Positions 47,356 through 57,445 of a DNA stretch of 64,000 nt are shown here, piece by piece. This DNA is from Progne subis subis. Lineage: Eukaryota; Chordata; Aves; Passeriformes; Hirundinidae. Made by a program: the position numbers and the translations under genes. How positions within the stretch are numbered: position 1 is the first letter of the stretch; each line of letters opens with the position of its first letter. The DNA lies in assembly GCA_022316685.1 (NCBI GenBank), contig JAKJHU010001081.1, positions 1 to 64,000 of the forward strand, given 5' to 3'. The notes beneath the pieces are model-generated. The model had not been told where the DNA came from. It searched no databases and saw only the letters and a program-made list of their open reading frames with translations.

Positions 47356-47960
47356 TCACACAGTCACGAGCTCTCTGCAATTCTTTTGTGTCGGTGCTGC
47401 AATGAGCAGATCATCCATATAATGAATGATTTTTGCTCTGGATGTTTTCTCGAGCTGGAGACAGTGCCCGTGCAACAAACTATTGGCAGATGGTCGGCGA
47501 GTTCCGGAGTCCTTGAGGAAGAACAACCAATGGTATCTCTGCAGAGGCTCTCCTGTTGACACTTGGGATGGAAAAGGCAAATCGAGGATCATCTGGATGA
47601 AGTGGAATGTTGAAAAAACAGTCTTTGAGATCAATGATCACAAGCGGCCAATCTCTCGGAATCATTGAGAGAGATGGAAGCCCCAGCTGAAGTGGTCCCA
47701 TTTTTCAATGACTCATTGATTTTTCTGAGATCATGAAGCAATCTCCATGATCCAGAGGCTTTCTTGCGAATGACAAACACTGGGGAATTCTAGGGACTGT
47801 TTGTTGGTACAATGTGTCCCTTTTCAATTGTTCCCTGACTAAATTTTTGAGAGCACTCAATTTTTTTTTTTGAGGGGCCACTGATCCACCTAGACAGGAT
47901 TGTCTGTTTTCTAGGTCAATTTCAAAGTGGTGAGTGCTACAGTGGCCCCCACTAAAAATC
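47356..47960 (-). pseudogene. Reverse transcriptase palm, broken
   Basis: The frame 47701-47480 has the first catalytic Asp ([11 protein letters not shown]) and LPQGLRNSP. The frame 47634-47356 has HYMDDLLIAAPTQ. The two frames overlap, so a frameshift lies between 47640 and 47480. Fingers (47960-47701) are readable with stops. Confidence 0.85.
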
Positions 47961-48243
47961 TACTTCTAACCTCACGCCCATTGTACTAAAATGTCCCTTC
48001 CCCACACTGTGATGGGTCTTTGCACAACAAATGGGCGAATGATTGCAGTCTTACCTCTGGCCCCGAGACAACAACCGCATCTTCACTCTGCAGACATAAG
48101 GTGTTCCCCCCTATGCCTGAAAGAGGACTCAAGGGAGCAATTAAGTTCCAATTCTTGGGCCAAAAAAGATATGAAATTACCGTGACGTCCGCCCCTGTGT
48201 CGAGCATCCCTTTGACTGCGATTGTCTTGTCACCCTGGGTCAA
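47961..48243 (-). pseudogene. Retroviral protease
   Basis: An 85-codon frame with the active site MLDTGADVTVIS and a hydrophobic core following. The DTG triplet is intact. The frame closes at 47986, near the expected protease end. Confidence 0.8.
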
Positions 48244-48740
48244 TTCACAGAAGAATTGGTCTGTCTCGGCCTATGTGTTTCACCCAGGAGGCATGAACCT
48301 CCATGTGCTCACCTGAAGGAGGATCTTGTTCCCGGAGCACTGGCAAGACTTGTTCTGCTGCATGAGGTGGCAATGCAATTGCCCTGGCAATCGAGGTGTT
48401 TGGAGGAATGATCAATGGTGGCTGATGAGGCTTCGCTAAAACTGTCAACTCATCATTGCGATCTGCTGAAATGACAGAAGGGTAAATAACAAGTCCCAAA
48501 ACACTGCTTCTGTCCTTACCTATAATTAGAAAGTCTTGTCTCTTCCACGAGGATCCAGTGACACCAGTGGGTATCACTGCATAATTGTCATCCAAAAAAC
48601 ATATCACTTTGGAAGTTGCCAAGTCACATTGCGCCCCTGGTGGGAGTAACTCTGGATCACTGGGGATCCTACAAATTGTCCTGCTGAGGGCGCTGGATTG
48701 TTGTTCCCCGATGATTGTCCCCCTTGCGGAACCTGCTCTT
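48244..48740 (-). pseudogene. dUTPase-like domain
   Basis: In the frame 49015-48245 the downstream two thirds read like a retroviral dUTPase. LLPPGAQCDLATS stands at motif 1, GKDRSSVLGLVIYPS near motifs 2 and 3, and IIPPNTSIARAIALP near the end. Motif 1 is diverged from the plus-strand provirus copy (GSAGVDV), so activity is doubtful. Confidence 0.65.
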
Positions 48741-49082
48741 GAGTCATCGCCATCACTTGTGTCGTCGCGCGTTGACGATTCGCGCTCTTTCTGGAGTTTC
48801 CCGACTGAGTTTTTCCACTCGCATTGTTTTTTGCAGGGCATAATTCCCTCTCCCGCATGTCGGACAATGATCTGTTGAATTTGCATTGTTGGTAACTTGT
48901 GGACAATCCTTCTTGAAATGCCCTGATCTGCCACACTTGTAACACTGTCTTTGTTGAAAGTTTGCAAATGCGTCTTTGACAGCTTTTTCCACTTGATCTC
49001 CCAAAATTGCTGCAACGTGCTGTGGTGTCCCCACCTTGCTGCATGCCTCTAGAATTTCTGCTATGGTGGGTTGGCCTGGCAT
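48741..49082 (-). pseudogene. Gag nucleocapsid, one intact zinc knuckle
   Basis: CYKCGRSGHFKKDC is intact (near 48940-48900). A second knuckle begins CPTCGRGN but the His and last Cys are lost in this frame, consistent with a frameshift near 48855. Confidence 0.8.
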
Positions 49083-49719
49083 TGCACTGATGACGCGCTT
49101 GCATTCTGGGTTGGCATTTGCAAATGCAAGACACCAATCAAATGTGACTTCACTGCTTCATCTGTGACTTGCCTGTCCACTGCTTGTGTGAGACGATCGA
49201 TGAATGCACTGAAGGGTTCTGAAGGACCTTGTCTCACCTCTGTAAAAATACTTTCTGTGACTCCTGTTGGTGAAACTTGCACCATTGCCTTTCTGGCTGC
49301 ATCCTTGATGTCTGTCAACACATCTCGAGGAAGAAACCTGGCTTGACGAGCTGCACTGTCAAGCGGTGGATCACCGGCCAATTGTGCCAATGTGAAACTG
49401 CATTTGCTCTCCTTGGTATTTGATTCTGTAATCATTTAAAATTTTTCTCCATTTTGCTTCCCAAATGATGAATGTGCATCACTCAGGATCATCGAAGCAA
49501 GGGATCGGAGGTCATATGTGTTAAATCATATATATTAAATGTCCCTTTTAAAAGTTGTTTGAAGTATGGAGACCCCAATCCATTGTCACGAACGGCTTTC
49601 ATCAGATCTCTGACGACTTCACGATCCAACCTCTCCCATCTTGGGTTTGCATCCTGTGCATCATATGTCACTGGCATAGCCATGCCCTTTGGACCCATTG
49701 AAAGTGTATCCCCTTTCAA
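49061..49719 (-). pseudogene. Gag capsid, broken
   Basis: Frame 49719-49489 has the N-terminal capsid part (RWERLDREVVRDLMKAVRD). Frame 49435-49061 carries the major homology region (GPSEPFSAFIDRLTQAV) and the C-terminal domain. A frame break lies near 49490-49440. Confidence 0.8.
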
Positions 49720-49849
49720 TGCATATTTCTTTATGTCTGTCCAGTCTGTTGGACGGAATTCTGGCTTGGCAGAAGCTGTGCGTGTCTGCTCTAAAATTGT
49801 CTCTTTGCTGCTTCATCTCTCTGAACCCACTTGTTTTGCAGGCTTCACC

Positions 49850-50317
49850 TCATCGGGTTTTGATTGACATCTCTTGGTCTTCATCAACAACATCATCATC
49901 CTTCAGCACTGGCAAAGGTTCTCTCGGCTTCTGTTTGAATTGCTGTTCTGAAGAGGTTGATTTTTTATATGAAACTGGAAAAAAATGATGCAGCGTGGGA
50001 GTGTCCTCCCAAACCGATGCTTCAGTCGATGCGACTGATGATCTCCGCGCTCGCTGCCTCTCTGCCCCGCCCCTCAGTGACGTCGGCACACTGACAGCTG
50101 TTCTCTGCGGGCTTGGAGTTCTGAAGTATCTTTTAAGTTCTGGAAAAGCCTGTAAATCTGAGATATTTTCGGACGCGCCCATCCGCAATACCAGCAGCTG
50201 TCCCTGGATCACCGCACGCAGGCGGCTCAGGTTCATAGCTGCCCGTGGACGTGATCGGGCTCCGCAGCCCCTGCTGCCTGGGGGTGGTACCCTCGAGACT
50301 CTCCCCGCCTCGGCCAC
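49850..50317 (-). pseudogene. Gag middle region
   Basis: A 155-codon frame. Its middle (SENISDLQAFPELKRYF) and acidic end (LPVLKDDDVVDEDQE) look like the spacer before the capsid. The first 30 codons are Arg/Pro-rich in GC-rich DNA and may be out of the true frame. Confidence 0.55.
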
Positions 50318-50441
50318 GCCCCGTCCCTGCCCGCTCCGTCTCCGCTGGCCCCGCCCCTGCCCATCTCGGCCCGGCGGTCTCCGGCGGGATACCCCGCCCT
50401 ATCTCACGTTCAAGGTCCGCCCCGTCTCTTCGTCATCGGAA

Positions 50442-51428
50442 TCAGCCCCCCCCCGAAGAGGAACGCGCCTCGGGCTTTGCCCTGCCCTGTCGCGCCTGCG
50501 CCTGGACCGGCCGCAAGGATTTCTGGGGTTTGTAGTATTCGGCCCGTTCTCGAGCCCTCCCCCGCCGCGGCCCCATCCCCCGGACTGTTCCCGGCGATCC
50601 GCGCCTCTGTCTCCCGACGCGCCTTGCAATCGCGTCCCGTCGCGTCCCGCCGCCTCGGCTCCCCGAGTGGCCTCGGCCCCCTGCGCAGTCTCGCCCCCCC
50701 TCCGCGGTTCTGATGGCGCCCGCCCTGCTCTTTCGCCCCCCCGTCTTCTCCATCCACACCCAGTTTTCCCACGGGAAGGGAAAGGAGCAATGGCGAAGGA
50801 GGGGTTTGTCGCTGCGGCGACTCTGGAGGGGTGAAGGGACTTCTAGGTGGAGTTCTTCCCCCCCCTCCGTGTGCGAATGTGGGGTTTGTTCTTGGACTGC
50901 TTCAAAGAAAAGCATGTCCAAATCCTCCTGCTTTGTTGGATGGATCAGAAGCTTCATTTCTCCTGGAATCGATCTTGGGGCTTTTGATGAGCTTTCTGTT
51001 GGACCTTGAGATAGTTTTGTTCTTTCCCCTCCCCCTTCTCTTTCCCCTGGGGGATGTGTCAATCCTGGAGTTAGCATGGCTATCTCTCCTGGCTCTGTGC
51101 TAACCTCCCTTTGCTTGCTTGGCAGGTGTCCAACCCCGGACGCTTCCTTGCTATATTCTGTTATAACTTCTAACATAATTCTCCCAGCCGACAAAAGTTT
51201 TGCGGCAATTTTATCTTTTCTTGTGGCATTATCATAAAGTTTTCTGTTCACTTCCTGCCAAAAACCTGGCTCAAAAAGAAACTGGGTCTCACATTGTGAA
51301 TAGTTACATTTGACCCATAACATTAGGGCTCGGAGCTCCTTATCTTTCAGCGCTATATTGTATTTTGATATTATTTCTTTTAACTGTTCCAATATAATAA
51401 TTCTCTCTTGTGATGTTGTCCCTCCCAT
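50442..51428 (-). CDS. Class II Gag matrix, 328-codon open frame
   Basis: The longest intact retroviral frame in the window. It starts MGGTTSQERIIILEQLKEII; Gly at position 2 fits N-myristoylation, which anchors Gag at the plasma membrane. The matrix domain covers about residues 1-90 (KELRALMLWVKC, EPGFWQEVNRKLYDNATRKD). A Ser/Pro/Glu-rich linker follows to about residue 220, and the last 100 residues are Arg/Gly-rich in very GC-rich DNA. That tail may be a frameshifted reading, because the next Gag piece (50317-49850) is in another frame. A larger shadow frame lies antisense (49995-50834). Confidence 0.65.
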   Translation of the reverse strand: MGGTTSQERIIILEQLKEIISKYNIALKDKELRALMLWVKCNYSQCETQFLFEPGFWQEVNRKLYDNATRKDKIAAKLLSAGRIMLEVITEYSKEASGVGHLPSKQREVSTEPGEIAMLTPGLTHPPGEREGGGERTKLSQGPTESSSKAPRSIPGEMKLLIHPTKQEDLDMLFFEAVQEQTPHSHTEGGEELHLEVPSPLQSRRSDKPLLRHCSFPFPWENWVWMEKTGGRKSRAGAIRTAEGGRDCAGGRGHSGSRGGGTRRDAIARRVGRQRRGSPGTVRGMGPRRGRARERAEYYKPQKSLRPVQAQARQGRAKPEARSSSGGG

Positions 51429-51717
51429 GGGTGTGGTGTATTCTGAATCTCACTGGTCTTACCAATCCAAAGGTTTGCTGCAGCTCTGGTCCAATTTGTC
51501 TCAGAGATGTCCCGATGTCTGTCCAGCAGATCTCAGGATGACGGGTTCCTGGGCCCTGGAAAGCCGTCGTCTGGGACAAAGTGGAACGAGGTGTTCTTCT
51601 TTTGGCCAAACAGGTGTTTTTCTTCTCCGGAGATCTCGGCCTGGCAGTTTGATGTTCTGGGAGCTTTTGATTTTTCTGCAGAGGTTCTGTGACCTTTTTT
51701 TGCTCCTTTTCAGGAGT
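51429..51717 (-). other. Class II provirus leader, no gene
   Basis: Between the gag start and the repeated primer-site motif. Nothing else is visible; plus-strand frames here are antisense. Confidence 0.5.
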
Positions 51718-51819
51718 GCGAGTCAGGGATGCCAGATGTTGTCCGGCCAGGGACGCTAGATGTTTCTGCCCACTCACTCAGAGAAGCCAGGTGTTTCTTT
51801 CGCAGCCAGGGACGCCAGA
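51718..51819 (-). promoter_or_regulatory. Primer binding site, tRNA-Asn-like, motif present three times
   Basis: Next to the LTR the minus strand reads tggcgtccctggctgcga, close to the complement of the vertebrate tRNA-Asn 3' end (about three mismatches). The plus-strand motif cagggacgccagatgt, including the first LTR bases, recurs in altered form at about 51750-51765 (cagggacgctagatgt) and 51724-51739 (cagggatgccagatgt). The copy next to the LTR (51800-51817) is the likely functional one. Confidence 0.6.
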
Positions 51820-52461
51820 TGTCGGGGGGCTTCCCCAACATTCAGGTGGTTTCAGGGTCCCTTTCCCCCCTGCACAGCTCCGAGCCAAGCCGAAGGAAGA
51901 GACGAGTCTTCAGGTGTTATTTTTCAAGGTTGCATTTTTCGTTTATTGTTTCTTATCTTACAAATTTCTCACAGTCCAACATGATGTTTGCAGCTGCATG
52001 GACTTCTCACGTCTCCCCGAGCTGGGCAGTCCTTAATCTTTTATACTAATTACTACGTGTTCGTTATTTACTATTTCTTACCAATGTCTATCACTATTAC
52101 TAAAAAGGTCATCTATACACTGACCCAATCCTCACTAACTACTTTGTGCCAACGTCATAGCAGAAATGGAGTGAGGGAAAGAGAAGGAAGAAGAAGGAGG
52201 CAACGCCCCAGATTCTCCATCTTGTCCCCATTCACTCCAATGCTATGAACCTAAAATTACTATTTTTTTCACTCTGTGATAAACTAAACTACTATTTTTC
52301 ACACTCCCGTGGCCTGCAAACCCTCTCTCAGTTTAGGAAGTTTTTCCCATGGACTGAGATCAAAGCCAGAGTCTCTCTGAGCTCTGGGCTGGGGTCTCAG
52401 AGCCCCCTGCCCAGGTCTCTGACCCTCCAGGGCAACCAAAGGAATGCCCTGGACTCCAACA
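51820..52461 (-). repeat. Class II provirus 5' LTR
   Basis: Bounded on plus by tgtcggggggcttcccc and ggactccaaca, 642 bp. Few differences from 43411-44051, for example near 51910 and 52270. Confidence 0.9.
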
Positions 52462-52974
52462 TTGGGCAGCTGCAGGGCCATTGTAAATGCAGACCCTCAG
52501 CCCACAGGGAGAAAAGGGCTCTGAATTCCCCTCCCCTCACACATAAACCCTGTTCTCAGGCTGCTTCCCACACAGGATCCTTCTGGAGAACTGCGGACAG
52601 CTGAGAGTCAGCTCTGCCTTCTCCACATTCTGCGCCCTAAAGCTGTCTGGGAGAAGAAATTTAGGCTCAGCTGTGGTGGCACAATCCCTCCTGGCCCAGG
52701 GCACAGCACCAGGAAGGTCTTTGTGTGCCAAGGCTTTGCTGCAGCCAAGGAAAGCTCCTGGCTCAGGGTCACCTTTCCTGCTCAGCCAGAGCCCCGAGTG
52801 CCCCAGCAGCAGCAGAGAATGGCAGCATTGGCACGGGCTGGCACAGGAGGGGGAAGATTTCCCCCTCGAGAGAGGCTCATATTCCAGTTATTGCATTCAG
52901 GCAGCTCCAGCTCCCTCAGCTTTGGTTGCACAGCAGCTGGAAACGCAAGTGCAGGAGCTCTGTTCATGCCCAAC
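52462..52974. other. Host DNA between two proviruses, no gene seen
   Basis: About 510 bases of non-retroviral DNA. It has no counterpart in duplication copy A. Overlapping frames of 60-120 codons show no domain. Confidence 0.5.
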
Positions 52975-53581
52975 TGTTATAAATAAATTCTATTCAAATA
53001 ATCTATGTTTTAGTTACTTAATTGTTAAGTAATTCCATTAAGATTGTTAATGCTAGTTCTGTATAAAGAATTTGCCTTATTCCTGTTTTAATACTGATTT
53101 ATCACCTTATTTACTTGTTTGTTAATTAAGAATTCACCTTATTACCTGTATCTCTGCTCCCATTCGCCGGATAGTGTCTGAATATGCAAATAAAAAGAAC
53201 ACTGGAATTCTGGGAACAACCCAAGAACAAGAGACTCTGAAAAGCAGGGAACCAAAGTAAAATCCAGGACTGTAGTCGCATTTTAGACTAGTGCAAGAAG
53301 TACGGGGGTCCGCCGAAGCAGCTTTATTTATTCGCCGTGACCTGAGAAGGAGTCCCCCATCGCTGGATGACCCCTGATCAGCGACGCGAAACGGACTCCC
53401 CGGCAAGGGAAAAAGCCCGTGAGGGGGGTGGGAGTCCCCAGCTTTGCTGTGAAGCGAAGCTGTGTGTACCTCCTCCTCCACGTTGCCAAGGGAGCAAGCA
53501 AGCTCTCCCCAAGGCCAAGCTTGATAATAAAGAAACATACAAAACCAGCAAGTCTCTGACTCTATTATTTTTTCCAGAACA
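52975..53581 (+). repeat. Gammaretrovirus-like 5' LTR
   Basis: From tgttataaataa to ttttccagaaca; terminal inverted repeats TGTT/AACA. Poly(A) signal aataaa at 53526. The final pyrimidine run plus cag resembles a splice acceptor. Confidence 0.9.
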
Positions 53582-53586
53582 ATTTT

Positions 53587-53606
53587 TGGGGGCTCGTCCA
53601 TGGGAT
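53587..53606 (+). promoter_or_regulatory. Primer binding site, tRNA-Pro-like
   Basis: tgggggctcgtcc followed by at and gggat: equal to the classic tRNA-Pro site except for a 2-base insertion after position 13. It lies five bases after the LTR. Confidence 0.85.
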
Positions 53607-54972
53607 CTGGCCACGCCTGAAGAGGGACCGAGGACGGGACGGCCGCTCGCCCTTCGGACCTCCGGGACAGCTGGACAAGCGGGAGCAGCCTGGACGGCAA
53701 CGAGGAGGAGCGCCGGAGGGTGAGCATTCCGGCGGCGGGTAAAGGAGACGTGCGAGTGGGAGTGTGAGAGAGTCGGGGCCGGCAGCTCGGACCCCCGGAA
53801 ATGAGTGTGGACCCCTCGGTACTGCGGTTTCGGACCCCGCGAGGGGGCCGACCAGGAAAAGGGGGAAGCGAGAGAAATAATGAGTGAGGCGTCTCCTTAG
53901 GGGCAGAAAGACCCCCCCGGGCGTGCAGGGGAAAACAGAGTGTGAGTGGCACGCATTAGGGGCAGAAAGACCCCCCCCTGGGCGTGCAGGGGAAAACAAA
54001 GTGTGAGTGGCACGCATTGGGGGCAGGTCCCCCCCCTTAAAGGCTAGAGTAGCCTAGGAGGGTTTAGAGTCCCTGGAGGGGGGGGGAAAACCGTACCAGG
54101 GTTGACAGGGTGTCCCCAGACACTGCGGGTGCCGAGAGCTCATGAGAGTCCCTGCTTCCCAGGACTGAGCCAGACGCACCGGAGAGGGTGTGCTGCCCGG
54201 TCTCAGGGAGGAGGCCGTAAACCCATAGCCCGAGGACACCGGGGTGGGGAGTCAATGTAGAGGCAAGGCGGGCATCCTGCACACACACACTCATCCCTCT
54301 TGCCGAGGCTGCTTCGCTGGGGAGAAGTAGTCAAGCCAGTCCTGGTGGAAGGCAAAGGGGTCGGGCCCTGCTGGGGTTGATCCTTGGAAACAAGGAAGGG
54401 ATACCCCCCCAGGTAACCCGTGCGGAGTCTTGACCTCTTACCTCCGTTTCAAAAAGTGAAGAGGGGGACTGTACTAGTGACAGGGCAGTCTAGTCCGGGG
54501 TTCGGACTGAAGGTGTCCGGCCCGGCGGGGGCTAAGGCGTGGGAAGGCCCTGAGGCCCGGAAGGGGATGCCAGTACTAGGGACCCTGTCGTGCGCCGCAA
54601 AGCGTGTCCAGAGTCTCAGGGGTGAGGCAAGGCGCGGGGGTACATAGGGGGTGAGGTCATTAGGACTCACCTCAAAGGGGTCAGAAGAGAGTCTGAGCCC
54701 CTGGTGTAAGTAAAGTGTGAGCGTCCAAGAAGTGGAAGGTTAGAGAAAGTGAGTAGAAAGAGGGAGAATTTGTTCCCTAATGAAAGCAAAAGTGTAGGAA
54801 AGAGTAGAAAAGCATAAAGTTTAGGAGTTTTATGTTGAAGTGTTCAAGAATTAAGTCAGGAGATTTGAAGTAAAGGGAGAAAAGCTGAAGAATTTTTTTT
54901 GCTTAAAAAAAAAAAACCTGTGTTGCCAGTCAGTAAAGGGCACCTTTGAAATTTTTTTTCAGTTTAAAGAAA
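53607..54972 (+). other. Provirus leader with tandem repeat
   Basis: A long untranslated leader. At about 53885-54025 a unit of roughly 65 bases (ggggcagaaagacccccc, gcgtgcaggggaaaaca, gtgtgagtggcacgcatt) is repeated just over two times. A candidate splice donor (gaggg/gtgagc, near 53718) could make env mRNA. Packaging signals are expected here but cannot be recognised by eye. Confidence 0.6.
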
Positions 54973-55566
54973 ATGGGACAATGTACTAGTAAGAAAAAGA
55001 AATCCCAAAAGGAGAATAACAAAGTAAAGAGTATTCCACCCGGTAGTCCCTTAGAACAACTTTTAGCTAAATGGGATTCTTTAGAGGCCACAAAAGGACT
55101 AGATCAGGTTAAAATGGTGTTTTATTGCACAGAAGTCTGGCCAAAATTAAAATTACCAGGAGAGTGGCCATGGTTTGGAACACATGATGAGTGGATGTGC
55201 TATCAGTTAAACCACTACCTAAGAACTCAGGAAGATCCAGACGTAAACCAGTTAGCTTATGCTGCTTGTTGGCAAAAGAGAGCCACGAGTAAAGAGAATA
55301 TAAAAGTCTGCAAATTAAAAGAAAAAGAAAAGTGTGAAAGAAAAGAACAGAAAGAGGAAAGAACAGAAACTAATCAAAGATGGGACCCTTTAGACCATTT
55401 ACCCCCTCCAATTTACCCAGAGGTGCCCCAAGTCCCTCAAAATCCTGTCCCAGTTCCCCTACTAACTTCCCCGAGTCAAACTCAAACTCCTTCAGAACCC
55501 TCTCCTCCTCTTCCCCCAGTGGTTCCATCATCACCCCCCTTAACACCTCTCCTCCCCAGTCCTTAG
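54973..55566 (+). pseudogene. Gag matrix and proline-rich part
   Basis: ATG at 54973 begins MGQCTSKKKKSQKEN; Gly2 fits myristoylation and the Lys run fits membrane binding. The matrix domain follows to about residue 105. Then a PPPIY late-domain motif (near 55405) recruits host budding factors in relatives, and a Pro/Ser-rich stretch ends at a stop at 55566. I chose this ATG over an upstream in-frame one at 54946 because of the MGQ start. Confidence 0.85.
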
Positions 55567-56473
55567 TACCTTCTCCCCCTTCTCTCCCAACAGCCCCTTT
55601 GCCACCTCCTTCCAATAGTCAAATTCTTTAGCCCCAGTTATAACCCCTGCAGTTTCCCAAAACACAACCTCTTCCCTAGCCCCCCTTTCTCCCACAGTAC
55701 CATCCTCTGTTTCTCCCCCTACAGATTTTACTACCTCCCCCTCACCTACAGTAATTCCCCTGCCACCTCCTAATTGGGAGTTAACCAAAACCCCTACAGA
55801 CTCCTGTGAGTCATCCCGTTCTCCTGGAATTCCCCAGGAATTTGTAACTCAGCCAGTGTTATCAGTTAATAATGTAAGTGAAGGACCCTATTGTAACACA
55901 AGGTCAAAAGCCTTAAAGCCAGAAAAACTTTTTCCCCTCAGGGAAGTGCCTATGGGAGGAGTAATTGGAGGAGTGGGATTTGTAAATGCCCCATTAACAG
56001 CCTCTGAAGTAAGAGGATTTAAAAAGAGCTAGGAAATTTAGTTGAAGATCCCATAGGTATTGCCACACAGGTAGACCAATTCCTTGGGCCCAATGTTTAT
56101 ACATGGGGAGAGTTAAATTCTATATTAAACATCTTGTTCTCCCCTGAGGAAATACGAATGATTAGAACAGCAAGTATCAGAATCTGGGAAAGGGAAAATA
56201 GGTTGGGGCCACCTGGAGATCATAAATTACCGATACTGACCCAGGGTGGGACCCAAATCGAGAAGAGGAAAGACAAAATATGAGAGACTATAGGTCCTTG
56301 ATAGTAAGAGGTATAAGAGAATCTGTCCCCAGAGGAATAATACTAAATTAGCTTTTGATGGGTCCCAAGAAAAAGATGAGACTCCTGCCACTTGGCTAAA
56401 TCGATTAAAAAGAAATTTTCAATTATATTCAAGCATAGACCCTGATAGTCCTGAGGGACAAGTAATTCTAAAA
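55567..56473 (+). pseudogene. Gag proline-rich tail and capsid N-terminus, broken
   Basis: The proline-rich coding continues across stops. The capsid starts near 55940 with LREVPMGG, and its N-terminal part is readable in pieces (IRIWERENR near 56180) with breaks near 56025 and 56280. Related to the gag at 21321-22440. Confidence 0.75.
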
Positions 56474-56908
56474 GTGCAGTTTGTAACAAAGTCATGGCCA
56501 GATATACGGAGAAAATTAGAAAAAATTGAAGATTGGCAGGAGAAAAGTATTAATGAATTATTAAAAGAAGCCTTAAGAGTTTACCTGAGGAGAGAAGAAG
56601 AAAAAGCTAAAGCCAAGGCTCGCATTATGGTAGCTGTAGCAAGAGAAAGTACTGGAGTAGCAGAAAACCAGAAAAACTCCTCCTGGAAATCTAGTGAGGG
56701 AGGACCAAGACCCTCATTTAAAGAACCAAAGTCACCCATAGTACCACCGTGGGTAAATTTAAAAAGAAGTAACCCAGGAGAGAATAGAACTTGTTATTAC
56801 TGTGGTGAAATAGGGCATTTAAAAAGGGATTGTAAGAAATTATCACTTGATGAGGCTATTGCAAGGGAGCAAGATGCCCTGGAGAGGGTGCTGAAAGGGG
56901 AGGATTAG
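56474..56908 (+). pseudogene. Gag capsid C-terminus and nucleocapsid
   Basis: A 144-codon frame to an amber stop (56906-56908). It has the capsid helix region, a Lys/Glu-rich linker (LRREEEKAKAKAR) and one zinc knuckle CYYCGEIGHLKRDC. Ending: RVLKGED. The same frame is open after the stop into protease. Confidence 0.85.
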
Positions 56909-57445
56909 GGGTGTCAGAGGCTCTATAAAATAGGGGACCCAATAGAACAACAAGATGAGCCTCTAGTAAACTTTGATGTGGGTCCCCAAAGTGAAGAATA
57001 TGAATTCTTAGTAGACACAGGAGCTGATAGATCGAGTTTAAGGAAATTACCAACAGGGGTAACAATCGGGACAAAAACTTGTGAAGTGTTAGGGGCTGAA
57101 GGGAGGCCCTTTCGAGCATTAATAGTTGAAGGAGTAGAGATTAAAGGGAACTCAAAGCACTGTGTAGCTGATTTTCTTTATTTACCACATACAGAAACCA
57201 ATTTACTAGGCAGAGACTTACAAGTGCAGCTCGGGGTAGGAGTTATCCCAAAAGATGGAAAAATGGTTGTGCATATCATGAAACTGACCCAAGGGGATAT
57301 ACAAGAGATAAATCCAGAAGTGTGGGCTACAGAGGGAAAATATGGGTGTTTAGATATCCCTCCCATTAAGATAGAAATGCAAAAAGATACCCCGCCATCA
57401 GAGTTAAGCAATACCCAATGTCACCAGAAGGAAAGAAAGGGCTAG
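56909..57445 (+). pseudogene. Protease, in frame with gag across one amber codon
   Basis: Starting right after the gag amber stop, the same frame reads on for 178 codons through VDTGADRSSLRKLP (active-site DTG) and TNLLGRDLQVQLG. This is the layout of gammaretroviruses, where readthrough of UAG makes Gag-Pol. The base after UAG is G, as in that system. The frame ends at 57445, but RT sequence already starts in another frame near 57418, so a frameshift breaks pro from RT. Confidence 0.88.

Larger units (their letters stand above)
43411..52461 (-). mobile_element. Class II (betaretrovirus-like) provirus with two LTRs
   Basis: A 9.05-kb provirus on the minus strand. The LTRs (51820-52461 and 43411-44051) are nearly identical. 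Between them: primer site, gag, dUTPase and protease, RT, RNase H, integrase and env, then polypurine tract. It abuts the truncated plus-strand class II provirus. Flanks (ccctc on the left, ttggg on the right) do not form a target-site repeat, so one side has probably been deleted or recombined. All genes except the first 328 codons of gag are broken. Confidence 0.9.

Noticed and set aside
49995..50834. 279-codon plus-strand frame
   Set aside because: It lies antisense to the intact gag frame and the gag middle region in GC-rich DNA. No motif.
53134..53952. 272-codon minus-strand frame across LTR and leader, partly repeated at 63124-63711
   Set aside because: It is the antisense of LTR sequence, and its repeat only reflects the second LTR.
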